DNA of 63,787 nt, taken from positions 1-63,787 of the forward strand of contig CALJHC010000029.1 of NCBI GenBank assembly GCA_938075415.1. Reading direction: 5' to 3'. Within the stretch, counting starts at the first letter, position 1; the number at the start of each line of letters is the position of its first letter. This document shows positions 1-9,431 of this stretch, piece after piece. A program made the translations under genes and the position numbers. Below the pieces are notes generated by a model, which saw only the letters and a list, made by a program, of their open reading frames with translations, was not told where the DNA came from and did no database searches. This DNA is from an uncultured Rubripirellula sp. (GTDB taxonomy: Bacteria; Planctomycetota; Planctomycetia; Pirellulales; Pirellulaceae).

Positions 1-123
1 GTTCGATCCGGATTGGTCGCACGATTTCGCCGACACACACTGAGAATAGCGGTGTGTGTGGCGGCCATTGTTAATTTCAGAATGTCGCTTCGCATGACCA
101 AATCAAAAAGCACATTCAGATTT

Positions 124-711
124 TTAGGATCTCGCGTCCAAACGAGTACGCCATTCGTTCCATCCTCCATCCACTGACGAAGGGGCGGCGTGCCACTCGG
201 GCATCGGATGACCTGTCGCAGGATCTCGGGCAGGAATCGGCAGCATCATGATCCGTTTACAGGCTAGCTTGTAGTCCTCATCACTCAGAAACGCTTCCTG
301 AATATCATCCCAGTCGCGCCCATCTGGGTACCCACCACACATATGGATGTCATCTGATTGGCCGACCATCTGGTGGCTAACCCCAGCCGGCATGACAATC
401 ACGTCACCGGTGCAGATTTTAATTCGGGTCCAGCCCCCTTTGCCAACGGAAACATGAAACTCCATCCAACCATTCGCGCAGCCGAGGCATTCGTGTGTCG
501 TGGAATGAAAATGTGCATAGTCATAAACTCCCGGGTAGTCCCAGTTGTTTGACCAGCCATTTTCGCGAAACCGTTTCTTGATCGCCTCAGCCCCACCACC
601 GGGAACGGCGTCGCGATGCACCAGCAGCGGAAAACGGCTATTGGGGATTTTCCGTTGCGGCTTTGAAGAATAGGCTTCCGTTGATGTAGTATTCACTCCC
701 TCGGTTGACAT
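124..711 (-). CDS. YjlB-type cupin protein
   Basis: Small cytosolic single-domain cupin of about 195 residues. The metal-binding cupin motif is visible as HFHSTTHE in the first half and PAGVSHQ about 45 residues later, with a conserved tail around GGYPDGRDWDD. This pattern matches the uncharacterised YjlB cupin family, whose substrate is unknown. An upstream in-frame start would overlap the preceding gene. I chose the ATG beginning MSTEGVN because AAAGGTG lies 6 to 10 bases before it. It follows the HisD/HpsN-like dehydrogenase gene after about 50 bases on the same strand, so the two are probably co-transcribed and may act on the same small molecule. The family assignment is from memory of motifs and the function is not known. 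Confidence 0.85.
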   Translation of the reverse strand: MSTEGVNTTSTEAYSSKPQRKIPNSRFPLLVHRDAVPGGGAEAIKKRFRENGWSNNWDYPGVYDYAHFHSTTHECLGCANGWMEFHVSVGKGGWTRIKICTGDVIVMPAGVSHQMVGQSDDIHMCGGYPDGRDWDDIQEAFLSDEDYKLACKRIMMLPIPARDPATGHPMPEWHAAPSSVDGGWNEWRTRLDARS

Positions 712-760
712 GACGTTCACCTTTCTGGTTAGAGTTCCCAAGTGGATCCTTTTTCCCGAC

Positions 761-2071
761 TTAAACCTCTGCGGAGCCATACGGCACATCTTTCCCACCG
801 TAGCGTCTAACGCGAAGATTGCATTGTTCAGCATGGCCTACAAATCCTTCGAGCATGCAGAGTCGCGAGCCGTATTGTCCGATTAGTGTTGCGGCTTCAT
901 CGGTCAGGATTTTTTGATAGGTATGGGTCTTCAGAAATTTCCCGACCCAAAGTCCGCCGGTGTAACGCCCGGCCTTTTTGGTTGGCAGCGTGTGGTTGGT
1001 CCCAATCACTTTGTCGCCATTGGCCACATTAGTCCGAGGCCCAAGGAACAACGCTCCATAGTTCGTCATTTTTTCGAGGAACCAATCATCGCATTTCGTC
1101 ATGACTTGAACATGTTCCGAAGCGATATTATCCGCGGTGGCGAGCATTTCTTCATAGGTATCACAGAGGATCACAGCGCCATAGTTTTCCCATGATACGC
1201 GTGCTGTTTCCGCCGTGGGCAGGATGGCAAGAATCCGGTCGATTTCGGTGAGAGTTTTCTGGGCGAGTTGGGCGGAATTAGTCAGCAGGATGGCAGGCGA
1301 GTTGTACCCATGTTCAGCCTGTCCCAGCAGGTCCGTCGCGCAAAGCTCGGCGTCGACCGTGTCATCAGCCACAACCAATGTCTCGGTTGGCCCCGCGAGT
1401 AAATCAATTCCGACGCGTCCAAACAGTTGGCGTTTGGCTTCAGCGACATAGGCGTTACCCGGGCCGACAATCATATCAACTGGGTCAATCGTTGCCGTAC
1501 CCAACGCCATGGCGCCGATCGCCTGCATACCACCGAGAGTATAGATTTCGTGCGCGCCGCCGAGGTGCATCGCCGCAACAATTGCAGGGTGCGCCTGACC
1601 GTTTGTGGGCGGCGCCGCGGCAATAATTCTCGGTACGCCGGCTACGGATGCCGTCACGACGGACATGTGTGCAGATGCCACCATCGGGAACTTGCCCCCC
1701 GGGACATAGCAACCCACCGATTGGACCGGAATATTCTTGTGACCGAGAATCACGCCGGGAAGTGTCTCAACCTCGAGGTCCGACATGGTCGTTCGTTGCG
1801 CCTGTGCGAAGCCTCGAATCTGATCTTGCGCGAACTTGATATCGGCAAGTTCACCGTCTGAGAGTTTTGAGATCGCCGCTTCAATCTCAGTGGAACTTAG
1901 CCGAAAGCTGGGCGGGTCATATTGATCAAATCGCTGTGAAAGCTCTCGCACTGCGGCATCACCACGAGCGGCTATCTCAGCGAGCGTTGTCTCAACAATG
2001 TTGCGTACCTTGACATCCTCCGCGACTCGCTCTGTCTCGGGCTTACCAGATTTCAGGTAGGTGATGGCCAT
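761..2071 (-). CDS. Histidinol dehydrogenase family protein, HpsN (sulfopropanediol dehydrogenase)-like
   Basis: A 436-residue NAD-dependent alcohol dehydrogenase of the HisD fold. Family marks include GGKFPM and GPGNAYVAEAKRQ, the Zn ligands Q and H in LLGQAEHG, the catalytic EH in ASEHVQVMT, and a C-terminal GHAEQ. It departs from true HisD: GPTET replaces GPSE, the N-terminus begins ITYLKSG, and the C-terminus ends EGFVGHAEQCNLRVRRYG. These features resemble the HpsN branch, which oxidises (R)-2,3-dihydroxypropane-1-sulfonate to sulfolactate. No other his genes are nearby and a cupin gene follows in the same direction, so a catabolic role is more likely than histidine synthesis. The HisD superfamily call is secure; the substrate is inferred. 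Confidence 0.88.
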   Translation of the reverse strand: MAITYLKSGKPETERVAEDVKVRNIVETTLAEIAARGDAAVRELSQRFDQYDPPSFRLSSTEIEAAISKLSDGELADIKFAQDQIRGFAQAQRTTMSDLEVETLPGVILGHKNIPVQSVGCYVPGGKFPMVASAHMSVVTASVAGVPRIIAAAPPTNGQAHPAIVAAMHLGGAHEIYTLGGMQAIGAMALGTATIDPVDMIVGPGNAYVAEAKRQLFGRVGIDLLAGPTETLVVADDTVDAELCATDLLGQAEHGYNSPAILLTNSAQLAQKTLTEIDRILAILPTAETARVSWENYGAVILCDTYEEMLATADNIASEHVQVMTKCDDWFLEKMTNYGALFLGPRTNVANGDKVIGTNHTLPTKKAGRYTGGLWVGKFLKTHTYQKILTDEAATLIGQYGSRLCMLEGFVGHAEQCNLRVRRYGGKDVPYGSAEV

Positions 2072-2408
2072 AGCTTCGTAACTTAATGATTGCGGGATTT
2101 GCCTGTTAGACGCCTTCGATCCCGAAAGCGTAACTCAAATAACCAGCTAGCACCTGAGTGTGAGATGGCTATGTGGTCGGTCGGTTTTACCCTGCGAACT
2201 TGATCGTGTCAGCATCGCCCAATGATCCGGCATTGGTCGCTTCATGGGGTACAGACTATACACGGTCACAGTCGTACAAGGGAAATGAGTACGATTGTCA
2301 TGCGTTACCGCTGGATTATCAGCTGTATTGGCTCAGCGACTACGGCAAACGTCGTGTTCGTTTGCACCGTTTAACCTATCTTCCACCTTAGCCCATCCGA
2401 AAATGCTT
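2072..2408. other. Intergenic region without recognisable gene
   Basis: This stretch separates the start of the dehydrogenase gene from the end of the next minus-strand gene, so it should hold the promoter of the dehydrogenase/cupin pair. Short open frames here have no protein-like composition. I see no hairpin or repeat. Confidence 0.5.
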
Positions 2409-2894
2409 CTACCTTTCCTGTCTCTGGGAACGCCGCTCTGGCAGCATCACCAAAACGGTCAAACCGAACACACTGAAAAGCCCAAACGCTCCGAATAACT
2501 TTGCGTAGCCCTTGGAAACTGCGTAGCGGACAGACGCCAAAACCAAAAGTGGCGTTGAAAGTAGCAGATACATGGCTATCCATGGCATAGGCCCCTGCAT
2601 CACTGCCGAAAGTTGCAGAAAAAGCCCAGCCGACAATGCAATGCTCACTTCTCTATTCTGCTGGGCTGTCATTGCCTGGGTATTTCGGGATGCAGATTTC
2701 AGAAAGGTACTGATACCCAATCCCACTGCAATGATGGCGTACAAGGCCCGGTTTTCATCATGCGGAAAGTCATGCACGAGGCTGGTAAAGCGAGTTGGGT
2801 AGCTTAGCAAGGCAATCAAAAATCCGCTTGCGATCAAACTCAGTCCAACGATGGCGAGCAGCACCGTAGCTCGGTCAGGCAGATGATTATCCAT
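2409..2894 (-). CDS. Hypothetical five-helix membrane protein
   Basis: A 161-residue integral membrane protein of unknown function. Five hydrophobic stretches are visible, around residues 10-30, 50-65, 83-101, 104-126 and 132-152, with a basic C-terminal tail (PERRSQRQER). I recognise no family motif. Its ATG directly abuts the TAA of the upstream lipoprotein gene (TAAATG), which points to translational coupling and a shared function, perhaps a small membrane-associated complex. Confidence 0.75.
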   Translation of the reverse strand: MDNHLPDRATVLLAIVGLSLIASGFLIALLSYPTRFTSLVHDFPHDENRALYAIIAVGLGISTFLKSASRNTQAMTAQQNREVSIALSAGLFLQLSAVMQGPMPWIAMYLLLSTPLLVLASVRYAVSKGYAKLFGAFGLFSVFGLTVLVMLPERRSQRQER

Positions 2895-3404
2895 TTACTC
2901 GCTTACTGGTTGAGATTGCATTGCATCATTTGGCAAGGCCGGATTGCCCCTCACGTTAACACCGCTACTGAACATGTACTGAGCGGATTGCGGCTGTATT
3001 CGAATAACGGGCGTGCAAAATGTTGCAATCTCAATCGGGTCCTGCTCAATCAGAATTTCGTCAGCAGAAATCTCAAATAGCGTCAAAACTTCGCCGTCAA
3101 CTTTCCACAACCCCTTGATTCGGTCAGCCGTGGTGCTCGGTGGAAGCAAAGTCACTGCAAGGTCGCCGGGCATCCCATCGGCACCTGCTATGATTTCAAA
3201 CGAACTTTCGTCAAACGTCCACTGCAGATCATCGTACCTAGAACCGCCAGTGCGGCCGGAATACTGACAACCTACAAGCATCTCGGGATACACCGGATTA
3301 AAATCGGAACCGGTCGTCCGATCATCGGTTTCGACCCGACCGCAACCTAGAATCAACATTGGAACGATCGCACCTAGATAAAACGTTTTACATAAACAGG
3401 TCAT
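2895..3404 (-). CDS. Hypothetical lipoprotein
   Basis: A 169-residue exported lipoprotein. The N-terminus is a short signal peptide ending in the lipobox LILGC, so the protein should be lipidated at that cysteine. The mature part resembles a small beta-rich domain (WTFDESSFEIIAGADG, then LKVDG-like and LTLFEIS segments) of the kind seen in planctomycete TIGR03067-like proteins that compare a value with a model compound. That comparison is weak. It is the first gene of a two-gene unit whose second product is a membrane protein with no spacing between the two. Confidence 0.78.
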   Translation of the reverse strand: MTCLCKTFYLGAIVPMLILGCGRVETDDRTTGSDFNPVYPEMLVGCQYSGRTGGSRYDDLQWTFDESSFEIIAGADGMPGDLAVTLLPPSTTADRIKGLWKVDGEVLTLFEISADEILIEQDPIEIATFCTPVIRIQPQSAQYMFSSGVNVRGNPALPNDAMQSQPVSE

Positions 3405-3872
3405 GCACTGCTCCGAGCTCTTTGGAATGCTTAGAACGAATCATACACCGATCGCGACAGCAACTCACGAAGCTCAAACAGGCAGACCCGGCCCACTTGG
3501 CAAAGTCATTGCAGATCTGCTGCTGATAACTTAACCAGCTAATGAGGCAGCCTTAATTCAAACGCCTCAAAGTTTCGGCGCAGCACTTTCTGGCTTTTCG
3601 TTGTCGTATTTCAATCCTCATTTTACACGCTACGGTCTTCTTAACGGGTCGTTTTTTGTTGCTGCCTACGCCTGCATCAACCGAAGAAAGGGCCGAGATG
3701 CTTCACGTGGGACTGAAGCCAATCCTCGATATTTTCCAGCGTCATCGCTAGAGCGTGCTTAGCTAAAAAATCCCTCGAAGTAACATAGCAACAGCTAAAA
3801 GCAACTTCTTTGCGTGCCGGATTACTCATTGCATCTTGGGTGGCGACGGCCGTTCGGTGATACTTGCTGAAC
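3405..3872. other. Intergenic region without recognisable gene
   Basis: It separates the small glycine-rich membrane protein gene from the lipoprotein gene, both on the minus strand, and should contain the lipoprotein promoter. A minus-strand frame across 3677-4012 is open but overlaps the membrane protein gene and has no recognisable domain. I see no repeats. Confidence 0.45.
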
Positions 3873-4085
3873 TCAAAGCTCCAGGAATACTTCGAAGACA
3901 AAAGTAAAGAACCGTGGAAATAGCCAGCCGAGAATGGCACCAACCAACGCGCCAACGCCGGCGAGGCCAGCGACACCAGTAATGCCTTCGATAGGAAACC
4001 CATCGAAGGCAAGGAAGTATCCTAACGGTGACAGAATACCGAATACGACAGCTCCAAAAATGGCGGCTACAAATTTTCTTATCAT
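3873..4085 (-). CDS. Small glycine-rich membrane protein
   Basis: A 70-residue candidate protein with two hydrophobic segments. The first is near residues 5-26. The second is a glycine-zipper-like run (GVAGLAGVGALVGAILGW) followed by an aromatic tail. Glycine zippers of this type occur in small membrane and outer-membrane proteins. No clear Shine-Dalgarno precedes the ATG. Two other frames are open across the same bases, but only this one has a membrane-protein composition. Function unknown. Confidence 0.45.
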   Translation of the reverse strand: MIRKFVAAIFGAVVFGILSPLGYFLAFDGFPIEGITGVAGLAGVGALVGAILGWLFPRFFTFVFEVFLEL

Positions 4086-4275
4086 TGGTTATCCAGAATT
4101 TTCGCAGCATCGCTGCAAACTAACACCGAGAAACGTATCAGGGGGTGATTCATCCTACAGATGCGGTCAGATGCCTCAAGTGCCGGTTTTGTCAGTTCCC
4201 GCTGGCGGCGTTTTTTGACCATGCACACGATGCAGGCCAATCCCCTGCCCAGCGAACTGCGGAAAAGACAAGGGC

Positions 4276-4307
4276 AAAGGGGTAATGGCCGAGGGCCATT
4301 ACCCTTT
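4276..4307. repeat. Long inverted repeat (hairpin)
   Basis: An almost perfect inverted repeat: GGGTAATGGCC, loop GAG, then GGCCATTACCC, extended by AAA/TTT across one bulged G. That gives a 14-bp stem with a three-base loop. A T-rich stretch (GGCTATTTTTATC) follows some 10 to 15 bases later, but no gene ends close by on either strand, so a terminator role is not established. Confidence 0.8.
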
Positions 4308-4729
4308 ATGGAATGAAAAAGGCTATTTTTATCTTTAAAGATCGATCAGTCAGTGCTTCTGTCGTGTTTACTTAATTTGGTAACCGACTTTGACAGCCGA
4401 ATCAGTGGCAATCCACTCCGTCACTCGGCTTCAAGGACACCGACTTACACGAGTGGTTTGCGCAGCAGGAGCCGACGTGGGGACCCGGAAATCTAAACTC
4501 GCTCGGGAATCGCAAATAGCCAAACTGGTGTTGTTCATCAGAGACTTTTGAGTCGCTCCTGCCGTGTTGTCAAACAACCTGCTGCAGAGGGCTGGTGGTA
4601 TCGGTAATTCATTGCCGGATCTATAGGTCGACCAACCCGCGTCAGCACTTATCGAGTGTTTCTGCGAGTCGTTTTTTGTCTGGATGGATCAGTCAGGCCG
4701 AACAACGATGCTGTGGAATTCGCCGTAGC

Positions 4730-4813
4730 TTGGCTACCGAAGATTGGCTACCGAAGATTGGCTACTGAAGATTGGCTACTGGAGATTGGCTACTGGAGAT
4801 TGGCTAACGAACA
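4730..4813. repeat. 14-bp tandem repeat, six copies
   Basis: Six contiguous 14-base units of the form TTGGCTACCGAAGA, with substitutions that cluster by neighbouring copy: units 1 and 2 are identical, units 4 and 5 are identical, and unit 6 has diverged. Because 14 is not a multiple of three, any frame through it repeats every 42 bases, which explains the spurious open frame. Confidence 0.95.
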
Positions 4814-5268
4814 CGAGGATGCTTTCAATAGAAGGGCCTTAGCCGGCGAGTCCATCGCGGATGTTGGTTGCGAAGCCAAAATTTTGGCGTATCACCTTGT
4901 TGAATATCCTCGCCAGTGCAGGTCTGCATTGCCTTTGGTGGTGGGGCATCCAAGTAGCGATGCCGATCAGATAAATTGATTTGACAAGTTACTTTTAGAT
5001 TCAATAGAAAATGTTGCCGCTTGCCAGATTCTTTTGAATGTTTTTTAACTGGATCACTAGACTCTTAGCTCCAGAATCCATTAATTTCACGGCGTACTTG
5101 GCAGCCTTCAATACCTGAGGCACTTCGCCAACAAACATGTTAGAACGGATCAAAACTGGCTTTACCAAGGGTTTTTGTCTATGTTTGTCCGTCGGGGTGG
5201 TCTACCGAGTCACCCCAACACCCGCCCGCTTTTGAAATCAATGTGGCTCTCGATCCGACGCAGCGCAT

Positions 5269-7998
5269 TTGGCATACTTGATTACTTCTCGGTTCAGGCA
5301 ACCACACAGACGGCATGAAAAAAACTTGACCAAGTGCAGCATTCAACGACGCGTCGTCATAGACAGCTCATATCTCACTCATGATTTTACAAACTGCAAT
5401 CCGTTCACACGTGTTGTGATCATGGTTATCACAATCTTTGGAACCGTGGTTTCACCCGGTTTAACTTACGCTGATGCCGAAACCGTGGCGGAGGCTTACT
5501 CGAATAAAATCCGTCCTTATCTGTCGAAGTATTGTTTTGAGTGCCACGGGCCCAAACATAAAAAAGGGGATTTGCGACTAGACAGCCTCGATCCTGATTT
5601 TATCAATGGGGTTGATGCTGATATGTGGCAGGAAGTTCTAGATCTGACCAATGTCGGTGAGATGCCACCACCGGAAGTGAAACAACCTTCCGATAAAGAG
5701 CGTCTAACGATGGTTGATGCCCTGACCTTGGCACTGCGGAAGGCGATGGAAGCCAAGAGATCGACCGGGGGAAAAAATGTGCTTCGTCGCATGACGGCGT
5801 ACGAGTACAACAACACCCTGCGTGATCTGCTTAACCTTGACCTTCGATTTGCAGCCGACTTGCCACCCGAGGGTGTCGCAAAGGAAGGGTTTAAGAACAA
5901 CAGCAGGGTACTTGGGACCTCGGCACTGCACATTGAGTACTTTGAGCGAATTGCAAGATCAGCCCTCGAGCGAATCATCTTGGTACCCAGTACGCAACCG
6001 ATTCCCTACTTCGTTCGTGTAGAGCCAGAAGAAGCATTTCTGCCGGAGGACGCAGCTGGATCCAACCCTGCAAACAAAACGAAAACGAAGAAAACCGTTG
6101 GTTTTCAACTCGAAAAGGGACCAGGTTTTTCCTCTGGCGTCAACGCGAAACCTGGTGTCTTTGCATTGGAACATGGCTCGCGATCGATCGAGGGAATTCT
6201 GCTCGCCGGAAACCGGCCTACTGATCGCATTGGGGGTACCTTTGCAGCAGAAAGGAAGATTGGTGGAGCGAAGGGTGCTGGGCGATCAGGGTGGCAACCT
6301 GAATTTCGCATTGAAATGTATGAGGTTCCCTACGATTCGCCGGTTGAGGTTCGAATCCGATGCTCCGCAGTTCCCGGTGCCAACGATTCGTTCCCACGCC
6401 TCTCCTTTGAACTGGGATCCTTTCGGGGTGCGGGAGTCTCGGACCAGAAGGAAGCAGCCAACGTGGAAGTGAATTCGACAAAGATGAAGACGTATGAATT
6501 CGCTGTCCAGGGGGCCAACTTTCCCTTTCAGTCCAACAAACCGAACCGACCTTCTTACTTCCGCATCTTCAACGATTATCGTCGAGGAACCAGTCAGCTT
6601 ACCTACGAAGAATTGCCAAAACTGAATATCGACTGGGTAGAAATCACTTGCAACCATTACGACACTTGGCCTCCGCCACAACGCAAGGCGATCCTCTTCG
6701 AGTCCGATTCTCAGGCGAACGAATCGACTTACGCGCAAGAAGTTCTCAGCAAGTTCATGAAGAGGGCCTATCGTCGCCCTGTCACTGAGTCGGAAGTTGC
6801 CAGCAAAGTGGCGTTGTTTGAACGCCTTCGTGAGGCGGAGCCTTCATTTGATCATGCGATGGTATCCACGCTGACAGCTGTCCTTTGCTCCCCCAACTTC
6901 CTCTTGCTAAGCGAACCGGAAGCGAAACAGACTGCCAATGAACGCAAGTATGAGAAACGCCAGATTGACGATTATGAATTAGCCTCCCGATTATCGTACT
7001 TTCTTTGGAGTTCCATGCCTGATGAAATTCTTTTTGACTTGGCAAGTGCGAAACAACTCAACCACCCTGAAGTTCTGCTCAATCAAACACGTAGAATGTT
7101 GGCGGATCCAAGGTCGCAGTCGTTCTCGCAAAACTTTGCAGCACAGTGGCTCGATCTTGCTGGGATTCGCCGCTTGGCGGTGAATCCCGAATTTTTTAAG
7201 TTCGATGAACGCACCAAGGATCTGTTTGAAGAGGAGACAATCCGATTTGTCCATCACATCATCTCAGAAAACCTCTCGATTCAGAATTTCATCGACTCCG
7301 ATTTTGCGGTCTTGAACCCAACCCTGGCAAGACATTACCGAATCCCTAACGTCAGCGGCGGTTTTCAGGTCCTTCCTGTCAACCAAGAACAGCATCGCGG
7401 TGGCCTTTTGACCCAAGCGAGCATGCTTTTTGGCAATTCTACCGGAGCAGAAACACATCCCATCAAACGCGGTGTATGGGTTCTGGAGAGGATGCTGGAT
7501 GATCCTCCGCCACCACCACCGCCAAATGTTCCTGAACTGCCGGAAAGGGAAAGCCAAGACGATGACCTGCTTTCGCTGAAGGAACGGCTAGTCGCTCACG
7601 CCGAAAACACAAGCTGCCGTGATTGCCATCAAAAAATTGATCCCTGGGGGGTCGCTTTCGAGAACTACAATGCATTGGGCCAATGGCGAGAAGGATCGAA
7701 CGATCCTCTGGTACTTGCGCCGCACCAGAAGGTTAGGATTGATCCCTCAACCCAACTGAATAACGGCACGAAAATCCAGAGTTTGGACGATCTGCAACGC
7801 TACCTGCTAAGCGAGAAACTATCGGTGTTTCGCCGTGCGGTGGTACGAAAGGTTATGTCCTACGCTCTTGGTCGCTACCTCGAATTTACCGACCGACCGA
7901 CTGTTGACGCCATCTGCGAAACGCTAGAGAACGATGGTGACAATTTCCAAACCTTGATAGAGCAGATCATTTTGTCCGAGCCATTTTCCGCCAAGTGA
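5269..7998 (+). CDS. Planctomycete cytochrome, PSCyt1-DUF1587-DUF1595-DUF1592-DUF1588-DUF1585
   Basis: A large exported c-type cytochrome-like protein. Domains in order: PSCyt1 with heme motif CFECH (C89, C92, H93), DUF1587 (about 160-230), a beta-rich carbohydrate-binding-like insert (about 235-470), DUF1595 (about 490-550), DUF1592 (about 565-700), DUF1588 with a second heme motif CRDCH (C783, C786, H787) and DUF1585 (about 825-905). A proline run (PPPPPPP) precedes the second heme. The start is uncertain: the frame opens at a TTG, while the signal-like hydrophobic segment lies at residues 49-66 and an ATG sits at 5422 without a Shine-Dalgarno. It is followed by DUF1552 and sulfatase genes on the same strand. 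Family function is unknown; electron transfer in the periplasm is inferred from the hemes. Confidence 0.9.
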   Translation: MAYLITSRFRQPHRRHEKNLTKCSIQRRVVIDSSYLTHDFTNCNPFTRVVIMVITIFGTVVSPGLTYADAETVAEAYSNKIRPYLSKYCFECHGPKHKKGDLRLDSLDPDFINGVDADMWQEVLDLTNVGEMPPPEVKQPSDKERLTMVDALTLALRKAMEAKRSTGGKNVLRRMTAYEYNNTLRDLLNLDLRFAADLPPEGVAKEGFKNNSRVLGTSALHIEYFERIARSALERIILVPSTQPIPYFVRVEPEEAFLPEDAAGSNPANKTKTKKTVGFQLEKGPGFSSGVNAKPGVFALEHGSRSIEGILLAGNRPTDRIGGTFAAERKIGGAKGAGRSGWQPEFRIEMYEVPYDSPVEVRIRCSAVPGANDSFPRLSFELGSFRGAGVSDQKEAANVEVNSTKMKTYEFAVQGANFPFQSNKPNRPSYFRIFNDYRRGTSQLTYEELPKLNIDWVEITCNHYDTWPPPQRKAILFESDSQANESTYAQEVLSKFMKRAYRRPVTESEVASKVALFERLREAEPSFDHAMVSTLTAVLCSPNFLLLSEPEAKQTANERKYEKRQIDDYELASRLSYFLWSSMPDEILFDLASAKQLNHPEVLLNQTRRMLADPRSQSFSQNFAAQWLDLAGIRRLAVNPEFFKFDERTKDLFEEETIRFVHHIISENLSIQNFIDSDFAVLNPTLARHYRIPNVSGGFQVLPVNQEQHRGGLLTQASMLFGNSTGAETHPIKRGVWVLERMLDDPPPPPPPNVPELPERESQDDDLLSLKERLVAHAENTSCRDCHQKIDPWGVAFENYNALGQWREGSNDPLVLAPHQKVRIDPSTQLNNGTKIQSLDDLQRYLLSEKLSVFRRAVVRKVMSYALGRYLEFTDRPTVDAICETLENDGDNFQTLIEQIILSEPFSAK

Positions 7999-8055
7999 CA
8001 ACCTGACAACGAGCCCTGATTCTTACCTCCAGCGTCCAAACCCAGTGAGCTAATT

Positions 8056-9363
8056 GTGAAAAGCAAATCATGGCATCTCGATCGACGTATGGCACTCAAG
8101 GCGGCCGGTGTCAGTTTGGCTCTGCCTTGGCTTGAAGGTATGGCGAGCGACGCAGCCAAACTTCACAGGAAGCGTTTTTTCGCGGGGTATTTTGCCTATG
8201 GCGTCCCGATGCCTGCAGACGATGCGGACGATCGAATGGAGCATGGCTGGTTTCCCATGGGAGAAGGGAAGTCTTACGCGGCTCCCAGAATGCACGAAAG
8301 CATCATGCCCCTGAGAGACAAAATCACCTTTCTGTCGGGACTTTCACACCCAGCCATGCGACGCACCTCGGCGCACAAAGGCGCGGATTATTTTTTGACA
8401 GGGGCAAACCTACTCAAGACTTATGACAAACAATCAATCTCAATCGACCAACACCTTGCAGGGGAACTCGGCAACGAAACTCGATTCCCATCACTCGTGA
8501 TGTCCTCAATGGGAGGTGTCAATCGACCCTACCGCTCCTCAACTCTTTCGTTTGATCGTAGCGGGCGACCTATTCCCGCACAGAACAAGCCGGCCGAAAT
8601 TTTTCGACGTATGTTTGGTGAAGTGACCCAATCGGAACAGAATGCCTTGGCAAGTCGCGGAAGTATCATCGATGAAATTCTCGGTGAAGCCCAGGACCTG
8701 AACCAACGCCTTGGTGCAAACGATAAAAGAAAGATGGATGAATACCTCAGTTCTGTCCGCGAGGTTGAACGCATGACGGAACGCACCAAGCTTTGGCAGA
8801 ACACTCCAAAGCCAGAGGTGGATCGCAACGGTCTGGAACTGGATGCCAACCCGACCAGTCCTGAAGAATATTTGACGGTCATGTACAACCTGCTCGCCCT
8901 TGCGTTTCAAACAGATTCGACACGGGTTGCAACCTTCCAAACCGCGTGTGAGGAAGCGGGGCTAACTGACCAATTCCCCTCCGCAATTGGGTTGTCGAAC
9001 TCCTCTCATAGTTTGTCACATGAGAAAAAAAATTATGCGAAAGTTGCACAATACATCACGTTTCTTAACAAGATGCATTCCAACTTCCTTAAGAAGCTGG
9101 ACTCGATTCAGGAAGATGATGGCACTTTGCTGGATAACACGCTGTGCTTCTACGGTTGTGCCACTAGCAAGACCCATCAGGCAATCAATTATCCCATCAT
9201 TCTTAGCGGTGGGCAAAATATGGGTTTCCGCCACGGTTCGCACCTTCGATACGGCGATAACGTGCCCCTGTCCAACCTATTTGTAACGATCGCCAACCAA
9301 CTCGCCGCCCCCTCTGATCAATTCAGCGACAGCACCAGTGACATTACAGAGGTTTTGGGTTAG
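8056..9363 (+). CDS. Tat-exported DUF1552 protein
   Basis: A 435-residue protein of the DUF1552 (HXXSHH) family, found mainly in planctomycetes beside DUF1592 cytochromes. The N-terminus has twin arginines and a hydrophobic run (DRRMALKAAGVSLALPWLEG), so Tat export is likely. The signature region reads HSLSHE (H318, S321, H322, E323): the last histidine of the HXXSHH motif is glutamate. The gene begins with GTG 57 bases after the cytochrome gene and is followed 68 bases later by a sulfatase gene, suggesting one transcript. Catalytic activity is not established for the family. Confidence 0.92.
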   Translation: MKSKSWHLDRRMALKAAGVSLALPWLEGMASDAAKLHRKRFFAGYFAYGVPMPADDADDRMEHGWFPMGEGKSYAAPRMHESIMPLRDKITFLSGLSHPAMRRTSAHKGADYFLTGANLLKTYDKQSISIDQHLAGELGNETRFPSLVMSSMGGVNRPYRSSTLSFDRSGRPIPAQNKPAEIFRRMFGEVTQSEQNALASRGSIIDEILGEAQDLNQRLGANDKRKMDEYLSSVREVERMTERTKLWQNTPKPEVDRNGLELDANPTSPEEYLTVMYNLLALAFQTDSTRVATFQTACEEAGLTDQFPSAIGLSNSSHSLSHEKKNYAKVAQYITFLNKMHSNFLKKLDSIQEDDGTLLDNTLCFYGCATSKTHQAINYPIILSGGQNMGFRHGSHLRYGDNVPLSNLFVTIANQLAAPSDQFSDSTSDITEVLG

Positions 9364-9431
9364 GACAGCAGTCTTATCTGCGTTTGACCACGAACGTCTC
9401 GCGTTAACACTTTCCGACCAAACGATCAAAC

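Larger units (their letters stand above)
4086..5268. other. Long non-coding region with hairpin and 14-bp tandem repeat
   Basis: About 1.2 kb without a convincing gene. It contains a 14-bp-stem hairpin and a six-copy 14-bp tandem repeat, listed separately. The only long frame crosses the tandem repeat and its protein is an artefact of that repeat. Composition does not differ obviously from flanking DNA. Confidence 0.5.

Noticed and set aside
1..20. GTTCGATCC at the window edge, resembling a tRNA T-loop
   Set aside because: The rest of a tRNA would lie outside the window, and no CCA-end or acceptor pairing can be verified.
3677..4012. Minus-strand frame of 111 codons
   Set aside because: It overlaps the more membrane-protein-like 70-codon frame, and its C-terminal part has no recognisable domain. 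Decayed coding sequence is possible but unproven.
4656..4979. Plus-strand frame of 107 codons
   Set aside because: It runs through the 14-bp tandem repeat, which produces a repeating Trp/Leu-rich peptide. No ribosome binding site or domain.
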